Under the pieces are notes generated by a model. It did not search any database. It worked only from the letters and a program-made list of their open reading frames with translations, and was not told where the DNA came from. Of a stretch of DNA of 12,388 nt, positions 6,233-12,331 are shown piece by piece (positions within the stretch are counted from its first letter, which is position 1; every line of letters begins with the position of its first letter). Origin of the DNA: Coriobacteriales bacterium (GTDB taxonomy: Bacteria > Actinomycetota > Coriobacteriia > Coriobacteriales > UBA8131); contig JAISPK010000111.1 in the NCBI GenBank assembly GCA_031274985.1, forward strand, positions 1 to 12,388, read 5' to 3'. The position numbers were made by a program, and so were the translations under genes.

Positions 6233-7588
6233 ATGAACAGCGAGTTCCCAACAGACGAGGGCGCGCTCGAGACAGACTCAAAGCCTCAGGTTGAGTATAA
6301 GGCGATAGTTGCCTCAGCTGCGGTGGGTGGCGAGGCAAGACTGACGCTGGGCAAGAGCGCCCTCAATGTTTTTACGCTTTTTGACATAGTTGAAATTCCC
6401 TTTGCCCGGATTAGCGCACTGCGATTTGAAAACTACGAGGTTTGCGTTGAGGCGGACAGCGGAAGCTTTGTTTTTTCTCGCATGGGCCAATGGGCAGAAC
6501 CTTTCTATAACGAGCTCCTCAGCGCCTACAACAAGGCCGTGCTGCGCTCGTTGTTCATTAAGGGCGCTCCCCTTGTCACCGCAAAGGGAGAGTATCAAAC
6601 GGTTGAGGGCGCTCAACATAACAGTGGCAAGGCCCCTTTACAGGTATATGAAAACTGCGTGGCTCTGCTGCCACCGGATCTGGGGGCGCGGCGTATACCG
6701 CTCTGCTTCCTCAGCGGTTTGGAAAAGGGCAGTTTTGCGCTTACGCTCTCGCTCGATACTGAGGAGCACTACACCCTCGCAAAGCTCGGCTTTGACACTG
6801 ATCCTTTTGAAAGGGCTATAGAATCGCAGCTCTTTGCGCTCAGAGAAAAGGCGCTTACCGAGGTCAGAGAGCTAGACCCCACGCTTTCTTCAGTACAGGC
6901 GGCACAGGTTGCCAGCCTTGTTTTAGAGGGAGTGGCGGCGCCGATAAGCCGCCTGTTGACGTTGGCGCCGTCCTTTGTAGCAGCCCTGGAAAACGAGATT
7001 GCCAGGACGCATGCCGCGGAATACTATCAGGCCCTCAAGGAACTCAGCGATCCTGCCAGCATGTGGGTTGGCTTCAAGAAAAATGAGGCGGCGGCAGGTG
7101 CTGCTACGAAAAGCGATTTTGCTGCTCTGGGCGACGCTGCTGCTCTGAGCGATGCTGCTGCTCTGAGCGATGCTGCTGCTCTGAACGATGCTGCGCCGGT
7201 GGGCGATGCGTCAATCGACTCCGCAACAGAGGCTCCTTCTGAACCAACACCTGAGCCCTATGCGTTTTTCTTTATCGCTCCGTCGCCGGACGGCAATTTT
7301 GCAACGATTGAATTCTCTGAGGCAAACAGCGCAACCTTTGTATATCGCGTGAGCGGCAGTTTTGAACACTTTGCCAGACAGCTCAACCGAGCACTGGAGG
7401 CAATCGACTTCAAACGGGAGGTCATACGGCTCTCAGACGAGGAGCTTTGCAGGTCCGAGAATGCGGATTACTACATGGCGGCCAAACGCACCGCCTCGCT
7501 GCAATTAGTGCGCGGGCAGTTCGTCGGACGGGTCATTCACGCAAACCCCGGCACCTGGAAGCAAAAACTGCTCTCGCTTTGGGGGTGA
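6233..7588 (+). CDS. Hypothetical protein with repeated beta-rich (possibly PH-like) modules, last gene of the zinc-ribbon cassette
   Basis: 451 residues, ATG with GAGGAGG 4 nt upstream. I do not recognise a named family. Three stretches share the same outline, several beta strands followed by one long helix: about 20-107 (ends in FYNELLSAYNKAVLRSLF), about 120-205 (ends in FERAIESQLFALREKAL) and about 335-410 (ends in FEHFARQLNRALEAI). This is the outline of PH-like folds, so lipid or protein binding is plausible. A helical part (about 210-285) precedes a low-complexity linker of Ala-Ala-Leu-x-Asp-Ala hexapeptides and a Pro/Glu stretch (up to about 340). There are few cysteines, no signal peptide and no membrane helix. 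Position and spacing tie it to the three zinc proteins. Its TGA stop lies in the first bases of a dispersed repeat, so the C-terminus may have been trimmed by repeat insertion. Confidence 0.8.
   Translation: MNSEFPTDEGALETDSKPQVEYKAIVASAAVGGEARLTLGKSALNVFTLFDIVEIPFARISALRFENYEVCVEADSGSFVFSRMGQWAEPFYNELLSAYNKAVLRSLFIKGAPLVTAKGEYQTVEGAQHNSGKAPLQVYENCVALLPPDLGARRIPLCFLSGLEKGSFALTLSLDTEEHYTLAKLGFDTDPFERAIESQLFALREKALTEVRELDPTLSSVQAAQVASLVLEGVAAPISRLLTLAPSFVAALENEIARTHAAEYYQALKELSDPASMWVGFKKNEAAAGAATKSDFAALGDAAALSDAAALSDAAALNDAAPVGDASIDSATEAPSEPTPEPYAFFFIAPSPDGNFATIEFSEANSATFVYRVSGSFEHFARQLNRALEAIDFKREVIRLSDEELCRSENADYYMAAKRTASLQLVRGQFVGRVIHANPGTWKQKLLSLWG
7121..7210 (+). repeat. 18-nt in-frame tandem repeat (AALxDA hexapeptides)
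   Basis: Four closely similar 18-nt units (7121-7138, 7139-7156, 7157-7174, 7175-7192; units 2 and 3 identical) encode AALGDA, AALSDA, AALSDA and AALNDA. A degenerate fifth unit (7193-7210) encodes APVGDA, and the preceding ATKSDF looks like a decayed unit. The array forms the acidic Ala-rich linker at residues 297-326 of the PH-like protein and probably varies in copy number between strains. Confidence 0.9.
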
Positions 7589-7639
7589 CACGCACTTTGT
7601 CATTTAGAGGGCGCAAGCCCGAAGAATCTTTTGTGCAAG
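7586..7639 (+). repeat. 54-bp direct repeat, copy A
   Basis: The stretch starting TGACACGCACTTTGTCATT recurs at 7683-7736 with 51 of 54 positions identical (offset 97 nt). Its first three bases are the stop codon of the preceding gene. It forms the left part of the palindromic element at 7599-7665. Confidence 0.9.
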
Positions 7640-7665
7640 ATCCTTCGCCTGCGGCTCAGGATGAC
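7599..7665. repeat. Palindromic dispersed repeat element (MITE/REP-like)
   Basis: The element has imperfect inverted ends, GTCATTTAGAG on the left and CTCAGGATGAC on the right. Inside are nested complementary segments: GGGC/GCCC, and GAAGAATCTT against AAGATCCTTC. It could fold into a long, bulged hairpin. Elements with ends like GTCATTCTGAG are widespread as dispersed non-coding repeats in bacterial genomes. It encodes nothing and may help end transcription between the two convergent operons. Confidence 0.75.
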
Positions 7666-7682
7666 AGAAGGGGCGCTCAGGA

Positions 7683-7736
7683 TGACACGCACTTTGTCAT
7701 TCTGAGGGCGTAAGCCCGAAGAATCTTTTGTGCAAG
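7683..7736 (+). repeat. 54-bp direct repeat, copy B (left half of a second palindromic element)
   Basis: A near-identical copy of 7586-7639. Here GTCATTCTGAG is intact, but the right half of the palindrome is missing and the sequence passes into a different hairpin at 7749. It looks like a truncated or composite element. Confidence 0.9.
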
Positions 7737-7748
7737 GACAGGGTATGG

Positions 7749-7768
7749 GTTCCCGCCTTCGCGGGAAC
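7749..7768. repeat. Perfect 8-bp hairpin GTTCCCGC-CTTC-GCGGGAAC
   Basis: An 8-bp perfect stem closes a CTTC tetraloop between convergent genes. There is no run of T after it on either strand, so it is not a standard intrinsic terminator, although it may still stall or stabilise transcripts. The GCGGGAAC arm belongs to the same repeat family as the TCATTCCCGCG units at the right edge of the window. Confidence 0.7.
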
Positions 7769-7802
7769 GACAGAGGGTTACGCGGGAACGACAGAAGGGC
7801 GT
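7761..7802 (+). repeat. Two tandem 21-nt units starting GCGGGAACGACAGA
   Basis: GCGGGAACGACAGA begins at 7761 and again, without change, at 7782, giving a 21-nt period; the remaining seven bases of each unit differ. The first unit also forms the right arm of the hairpin at 7749-7768. A further 21-nt spacing occurs at 7655 and 7676, where CTCAGGATGACA repeats. Confidence 0.75.
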
Positions 7803-7812
7803 GGGCAGGGTG

Positions 7813-8484
7813 TCAGCCATTCTCTGCCGTGAGACATCCGTCTTGAATTCGGTACACCACATCGGCAATAGCGGTCACTCTCTTTGAGTGGGTCACAATG
7901 ATGATGCAGCGATCCTCTTCGCGTGCCAGCCTTGCAAAAATGTTAAGGATGTCGTCTTCGGTTTCTTTGTCGAGGTTGCCAGTGGGCTCGTCGGCAATGA
8001 GGATAGCCGGATTGTGTGCCAGCGCCCGCGCGATGGCAACGCGCTGCTGCTCGCCGCCCGAGAGCTTGAGTATCTTGCGGTCCGCCGTCTCCCGGTCAAT
8101 CCCGATTTTCTTGAGCAGCGCATATGCGTACGCCTTTTTGTTTTTCTGGGGGCAGTGGCTGATGCTCATCGACAGCACGATGTTTTGCAGCGCGGTGGCA
8201 TTCGTCAGGAGGTTATAGCTCTGAAAGACCACTCCCACGTGACGCGAGCGATACGTGTCCCGGTTAATTTTTTTGAGGCTTGCTTTGCCAACGAGTATTC
8301 GGCCATCTGTGGCAACGTCGAGGCCCGACAGCAAGGACAGCAGCGTGGTTTTTCCTGCGCCGGACTTGCCGATGATGGTATAGACCAGTCCCGTCTCAAA
8401 GTCTGCGCTCATATTCTGCAGCACATTTTTTGTTGTTCCTTCGTAGGCATAAGACACGTTGTCGAGAGAAAGTATGGTTGTCAT
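7813..8484 (-). CDS. ABC transporter ATP-binding protein (MacB/LolD-type)
   Basis: 223 residues, ATG at 8484. It powers the permease encoded just upstream (9-nt gap). The nucleotide-binding features are complete: Walker A GKSGAGKTT (39-47), Q-loop Gln88, signature LSGGEQ (141-146), Walker B ILIADE (161-166) followed by PTGNLD, and the switch His199. The PTGNLD after Walker B and the short single-domain length are typical of the MacB/LolD/FtsE group, which work with FtsX-fold permeases. These systems expel peptides or drugs, or act on the cell envelope by mechanotransmission rather than classical transport. As the last gene of a regulator-kinase-permease-ATPase operon, it is probably controlled by the upstream two-component system. 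The substrate is unknown. Confidence 0.93.
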   Translation of the reverse strand: MTTILSLDNVSYAYEGTTKNVLQNMSADFETGLVYTIIGKSGAGKTTLLSLLSGLDVATDGRILVGKASLKKINRDTYRSRHVGVVFQSYNLLTNATALQNIVLSMSISHCPQKNKKAYAYALLKKIGIDRETADRKILKLSGGEQQRVAIARALAHNPAILIADEPTGNLDKETEDDILNIFARLAREEDRCIIIVTHSKRVTAIADVVYRIQDGCLTAENG

Positions 8485-8493
8485 GGCGCTCGC

Positions 8494-10008
8494 CTAATTC
8501 CTTTCCATCAGTATCTTCATGGGCTCATACTTGGTGATTCTTCGGATGGCTATCAGCCCCGCAAGGGAGGACAACACCAGGGCGATAACGATGATCTCCA
8601 GAATCGTTTCCAGGTTTATCGCAACGTCAATGCTCTTGATTGTCTCAGCGCTGGTCTGCCCAAAAAAGCCGGGGGCAGGGCCGGCGGTCACCGTGGGGCC
8701 GGCAGGGCCGCCGCCAATCGCGACGGGGCCACTGCCACCGGGTTGCGGCATAAAGGAGTTGGACTGCGCCTGTTCTGCGGCCTCAACCTGCTGATCGAGC
8801 AGGATGTTGGTTATCGGTTGTGCAGCAAAACCACCAACCGCCAGGCCAATCACCAGGCAAAACGCCGTAATGGTAATAGTCTCCGTCCAAAGCCCCAAAG
8901 CAACCCTGCTCTTTTTCATGCCCATGGCGCGCAGGACGCCAATCTCATATTTTCTCTCCCTCACGGCAAGGGAGGCGAGCAGCGCAACAATGATGGCGCC
9001 AAACGCCAGCACTATGGCAACAAAAGTCAGGCTGATGCCTTTCATGGCAACCACCGGGCCAACTATTGCGTTGTAACTTGCCTCGTCGGTGGTCACGTCA
9101 AAGGTCTCTTTTAGCCCTTTGGCCCGCAGCTCAGCGGTAAAAGCCTCAAGCAGGTCGGGGTCTTTAAGATAGTAGGTCGCGTTGACGTCAATGCCCATCA
9201 GGCCTTCTGTTACCACGCTTGCCAGGTCATCTATGTACATGAATATCTCGTTGCGTCGGTTGGTAAAGGCGTTTTCCATCATCGAGTTGCCATACTCGTC
9301 CGTAAGGTCCTGGTAGGTTCCCACAATGGTCAGCTGAAACTCGATGTCGTAATACGTCTCGTCGCCGGGGCCGGTGCCGGGGTCATTAATGTCGGAGTTG
9401 ATCTTTATCGTGTCGCCGATTGCAAGACCACTGTTTTCCAAAAGCTCCTGGCTTATGAGGCATTCGCCTGATTTCTCCGGAAAGCGGCTTCCCTCGGTGA
9501 GCTCTCTGCTGCCGCTTTCAAAATCATCGTATTGATTGGCAAACAGATGATAGTAATACTGTCTTGTTTTGGGTATGCTTGACAGGTTGCTGTCCCCCGG
9601 GCCGCCACCACCAGGAACTGGCCCCATGGAGAGCATAGGGCCGCCGCCCGGGCCTTTGTCTTCGTCAATGGCCTTGAGGTCGTCGCTGTTACCGCGACCC
9701 CCTGCGGTCATCTTGGTGCTGAGCAGGTAGTCCGAACTGGCAAACGCCAGCAGTTGCTCCGCAGGAATCGTTGGCCTCGCTATGCGGCTGGAGCCGTCCG
9801 ATTCCTGTATTACTTTTTCCATGTTAACGGTGAGGTAGACCTCCGAACCAAAGCGGGTCTTATAGTCGTTGATCACCCCGCTGGCGGTGTTGTTGATTAT
9901 CAACGCGACCACCGAAGACACAATCACCACAAAGATAATCGCGGCCATCATGAGGTTGCGCCCCTTGTTGCGCAGCAGGTTTTGCATTGCGTTTTGAATG
10001 ATATACAT
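8494..10008 (-). CDS. FtsX-like ABC transporter permease with large extracellular domain
   Basis: 504 residues from the ATG at 10008, chosen because AGGAGAGG lies just upstream; a longer TTG-started frame to 10080 has no such support. MacB-like topology: helix 1 (19-40), an extracellular domain (about 41-320), helix 2 (324-348), helix 3 (371-396) and helix 4 (467-488). The conserved cytoplasmic loop RERKYEIGVLRAMGMKK (350-366) follows helix 2 and would contact the ATPase. Two low-complexity segments stand out: a Gly/Pro/Met stretch at 119-139 in the extracellular domain, and an extended Gly/Pro-rich loop at about 420-450 between helices 3 and 4, much longer than in classical MacB. One permease gene per ATPase suggests a homodimer. 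The role is probably antimicrobial-peptide resistance, export or envelope stress response; the ligand is unknown. Confidence 0.9.
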   Translation of the reverse strand: MYIIQNAMQNLLRNKGRNLMMAAIIFVVIVSSVVALIINNTASGVINDYKTRFGSEVYLTVNMEKVIQESDGSSRIARPTIPAEQLLAFASSDYLLSTKMTAGGRGNSDDLKAIDEDKGPGGGPMLSMGPVPGGGGPGDSNLSSIPKTRQYYYHLFANQYDDFESGSRELTEGSRFPEKSGECLISQELLENSGLAIGDTIKINSDINDPGTGPGDETYYDIEFQLTIVGTYQDLTDEYGNSMMENAFTNRRNEIFMYIDDLASVVTEGLMGIDVNATYYLKDPDLLEAFTAELRAKGLKETFDVTTDEASYNAIVGPVVAMKGISLTFVAIVLAFGAIIVALLASLAVRERKYEIGVLRAMGMKKSRVALGLWTETITITAFCLVIGLAVGGFAAQPITNILLDQQVEAAEQAQSNSFMPQPGGSGPVAIGGGPAGPTVTAGPAPGFFGQTSAETIKSIDVAINLETILEIIVIALVLSSLAGLIAIRRITKYEPMKILMERN

Positions 10009-10094
10009 GTGACCTCTCCTGTTGCTGTCTCGTTGCGGAGTCTTGCTCTGATACCAGCTTAGCAAGTCCACCTTGCACAAACCTGTATCGTCCC

Positions 10095-11516
10095 TCAGCC
10101 TTCAAAGGTAAAAATGAACTCGGTCCAACCGTTTTCTTCACTTGTTGCGGTAATACCTCCGCCTATCTGTTGGGCGATTGCCTGCGCGATGGGCAACCCC
10201 AGGCCATAGCTATTCTCTTCACTCGTCCGCGCAGCATCTCCTCTAAAAAAGCGGTCAAAGATGCGGGGCAGGTCGTCTTTTGCAATGCCTTTACCGGTGT
10301 TTCGCACGGTGACCACAAGGTGTTTTTTTTCTCGCTGCAAAGCAACCTCAACACTGCCGCCTTCATCTGCATATTTAAGCGCGTTTTCGTAGAGGATCGA
10401 GAACACTTGCCCGGTCTGCTTCTCAAAGCCCTGCAAGCTGGTTTCCGGCGCAAGGTCGCTCAGGACTTTCAGATTCTTGCGCCGGGCAAGGGTGTCCATG
10501 GACTGCATGATGTCGGCAAACAACGTGCTGGCATTAAAGACGCTCTTCTCGTCGAGCAGCTCCTCGTATTCCGTTTGCGCAAGCGACAGCAGCTGGTTGG
10601 TCAGCTCGCTCATTCTGTCCATGCCGATTCTCATGTGGCTCAGCCATTCCTGCTGGCTCTTTACGCTGCTCTCCTCGTTGGCTTGCACCACATCGTAATT
10701 GGTCATCATGGTAGCCAGCGGAGTTTTGAGTTCGTGGGAAGCGTCCGCCACAAACTGTTTTTGCTTCTCCCAGGCTTCTGAAACCGGCTTAATCGAGCGC
10801 CCGGCAAAGAACCAGCTGATAAAGAAGATCAGCACCAGCATGCCGAGACCCACAAAAACCAGGGTCAGAAGCAGGCTGCTCAGAGTGCTCACAGAAACGG
10901 TGATGTCGATAAAGACGATTTGATAGCCCTCAATTCTCGCGTCTTGCGGCGGTACGGTCGTTATGGGTTGATGGGTAACCCATTGGGGCACGATCTTAAA
11001 CATCCAGTATCGACCGCTGATTGCCAGGGTTGATTGTCCTTTGCTCTCCCAGGCAGTTTTTGCAATCTCGGGACACTGTTCTTTGGGAACCAGGTTCTGA
11101 ATAGAAGACACAACTGCGACGAACTCCCCGTCTTTATCAACGATGAGCGTAAAGGAAGGGGCATCGGGATACGCATCCCGATAGACTGAGGTGATTCCCT
11201 GTGCAGTCGGAGGAAGCTCGGGCTGTTCGTGGCCGGGCGGAGGAGCCTCGGGCTGTTCGTTGCCGGTCGGAGGAGCCTCGGGCTGTTCGTTGCCGGTCGG
11301 AGGAAGCTCAGGCTGTTGGGTTAGCAAGGGCGGATTTTCCGGGGAGACGTCCGGCGTGAGAAAAATTGGACTGGAAATTTTGTCGAGTCTTGCCTGGTTT
11401 TCTGCATTGATAAGGCCGAGCGTGGTTACATAGACGGCCCCAAACGCAACCAGCAAGACCCCCGTGGTCACCGCCATGTTGAGCAGAAGGACTTTTCTTT
11501 TGAGTTTGTTAAACAT
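10095..11516 (-). CDS. Sensor histidine kinase with proline-rich extracellular repeat
   Basis: 473 residues from the ATG at 11516, which has AAGGA 7 nt upstream and overlaps the end of the response regulator gene by 8 nt; a TTG start at 11543 would add nine residues but is less convincing. Helix 1 (about 8-33) and helix 2 (about 210-238) enclose an extracellular sensor of about 175 residues. This holds four Pro/Glu-rich decapeptides (68-107) followed by a PAS/Cache-like stretch (TLIVDKDGEFVAVV). The cytoplasmic half has the dimerisation box ASHELKTPL with phospho-acceptor His261, the N box (Asn378), NTGKGI (406-411, Asn replacing the usual Asp), IFDRFFRGD and GLGLPIA (438-444). Helix 2 runs almost directly into the His-box helix, so any HAMP is short or absent. 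It phosphorylates the upstream-encoded regulator in response to an unknown envelope signal. Confidence 0.93.
   Translation of the reverse strand: MFNKLKRKVLLLNMAVTTGVLLVAFGAVYVTTLGLINAENQARLDKISSPIFLTPDVSPENPPLLTQQPELPPTGNEQPEAPPTGNEQPEAPPPGHEQPELPPTAQGITSVYRDAYPDAPSFTLIVDKDGEFVAVVSSIQNLVPKEQCPEIAKTAWESKGQSTLAISGRYWMFKIVPQWVTHQPITTVPPQDARIEGYQIVFIDITVSVSTLSSLLLTLVFVGLGMLVLIFFISWFFAGRSIKPVSEAWEKQKQFVADASHELKTPLATMMTNYDVVQANEESSVKSQQEWLSHMRIGMDRMSELTNQLLSLAQTEYEELLDEKSVFNASTLFADIMQSMDTLARRKNLKVLSDLAPETSLQGFEKQTGQVFSILYENALKYADEGGSVEVALQREKKHLVVTVRNTGKGIAKDDLPRIFDRFFRGDAARTSEENSYGLGLPIAQAIAQQIGGGITATSEENGWTEFIFTFEG
11196..11315 (-). repeat. 30-nt in-frame tandem repeat in the kinase sensor domain
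   Basis: Four consecutive 30-nt units encode QPELPPTGNE, QPEAPPTGNE, QPEAPPPGHE and the diverged QPELPPTAQG. They lie just after membrane helix 1 and would form an extended, acidic, proline-rich stalk outside the membrane. The two middle units are nearly identical at the DNA level, which points to recent duplication. Confidence 0.9.
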
Positions 11517-12204
11517 CTCGGTTTCCTTCTTCTTGTTCGGCAATGGTGTAGCCCACGCCCCGTATTGTGTTTATCCTTACCCGGGAATCTGCCTGCGCCA
11601 GACGCTTGCGCAAACGCGAAGCCTGTATCTCAACATGATTGTCTTCCGCCTCGGTGTCGAAGCCCCAGATCTTCTCAATGATGACGCTCTTGGACACTAC
11701 GCGGTTTTGGTTGGTTATCAGGAGTTCGAGCAACTGGGCTTCCTTGAGCTTGAGCTCCGTTTCGCCGGTCTCTGTTTTTATCACTAAAAGATGTGGTGAA
11801 AATTCGAGGTCCCCAAAGGTGATGACCCCGGCGTTGCAAAGTTCCGGTTTTCTGCGCTGCAAGGCGCGTAGTCTCGCCAGTAGTTCTTCGGTGTGAAACG
11901 GCTTGGCCAGATAGTCGTCCGCGCCCAGATCAAGCCCCTTGACCTTGTCAGCGGTCTGGCCCTTGGCGGTAAGCAGGATAACCGGCGTTGCGATGCCCTC
12001 TTGTCGCAGGGTCTGCAAAACCGTCATGCCGTCCATCGTGGGGAGCATGATGTCTAAGATGATAAGGTCGTATATCCCGCTAAGCGCGTAGTTAAGCCCG
12101 TCTAAGCCGTCATGGATAACGTCAACCGAGTAGTTGTTCTTCTTAAGGATCTCCGCAACCGCTTTGGCCAGGTACTTCTCGTCCTCTACCATTAATACTC
12201 TCAC
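11509..12204 (-). CDS. OmpR/PhoB-family response regulator
   Basis: 231 residues. The GTG start at 12204 is supported by GAGGAGG (12217-12211) at 6-nt spacing and by the conserved N-terminus MRVLMVEDE; the in-frame ATG four codons later would remove part of the first strand. The receiver domain (1-118) has acidic-pocket residues Glu7 and Asp8, phospho-acceptor Asp51, Thr79 and Lys101 in LAKPF. The C-terminal winged helix (about 127-222) includes the recognition-helix region DNHVEIQASRLRKRL and the closing hairpin IRGVGYTI. It is transcribed first in the operon and overlaps the kinase by 8 nt. It probably activates its own operon, including the ABC transporter. Confidence 0.95.
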   Translation of the reverse strand: MRVLMVEDEKYLAKAVAEILKKNNYSVDVIHDGLDGLNYALSGIYDLIILDIMLPTMDGMTVLQTLRQEGIATPVILLTAKGQTADKVKGLDLGADDYLAKPFHTEELLARLRALQRRKPELCNAGVITFGDLEFSPHLLVIKTETGETELKLKEAQLLELLITNQNRVVSKSVIIEKIWGFDTEAEDNHVEIQASRLRKRLAQADSRVRINTIRGVGYTIAEQEEGNRDV

Positions 12205-12210
12205 ACAGAG

Positions 12211-12250
12211 CCTCCTCTACCAAAAGGTGTTGGTAATAAAAATAACACCT
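12211..12250 (-). promoter_or_regulatory. Two overlapping inverted repeats directly upstream of the regulator's ribosome binding site
   Basis: TACCAA (12218-12223) and TTGGTA (12230-12235) form a perfect 6-bp inverted repeat with a 6-nt spacer. It abuts the Shine-Dalgarno at 12211-12217. A second repeat, AGGTGTT (12225-12231) and AACACCT (12244-12250), shares bases with the first, so as RNA only one can form at a time. They may be an operator for the regulator or a leader-RNA switch; the sequence alone does not decide. No clear promoter was found further upstream. Confidence 0.4.
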
Positions 12251-12331
12251 CTCCCTGTACTGAAGCTGTCTAAAAGTTGATTTTTTACTGTTTTAGTCTT
12301 GTTGCGCGCCCCTCGGTCGTTGTCGCGCTCT

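Noticed and set aside
7749..7768. Rho-independent terminator for the convergent operons
   Set aside because: The hairpin is perfect, but neither strand has a T run after it; it fits the dispersed repeat family better.
7888..9114. 408-codon open frame on the plus strand
   Set aside because: It lies antisense to the ABC ATPase and permease genes, both of which have complete family motifs. Its translation is rich in Arg, His and Cys without domain pattern, as expected for a shadow in GC-rich DNA.
10009..10094. Separate promoter between the kinase and permease genes
   Set aside because: No convincing -35/-10 pair was found in the 86-nt gap, and the gene order favours a single transcript.
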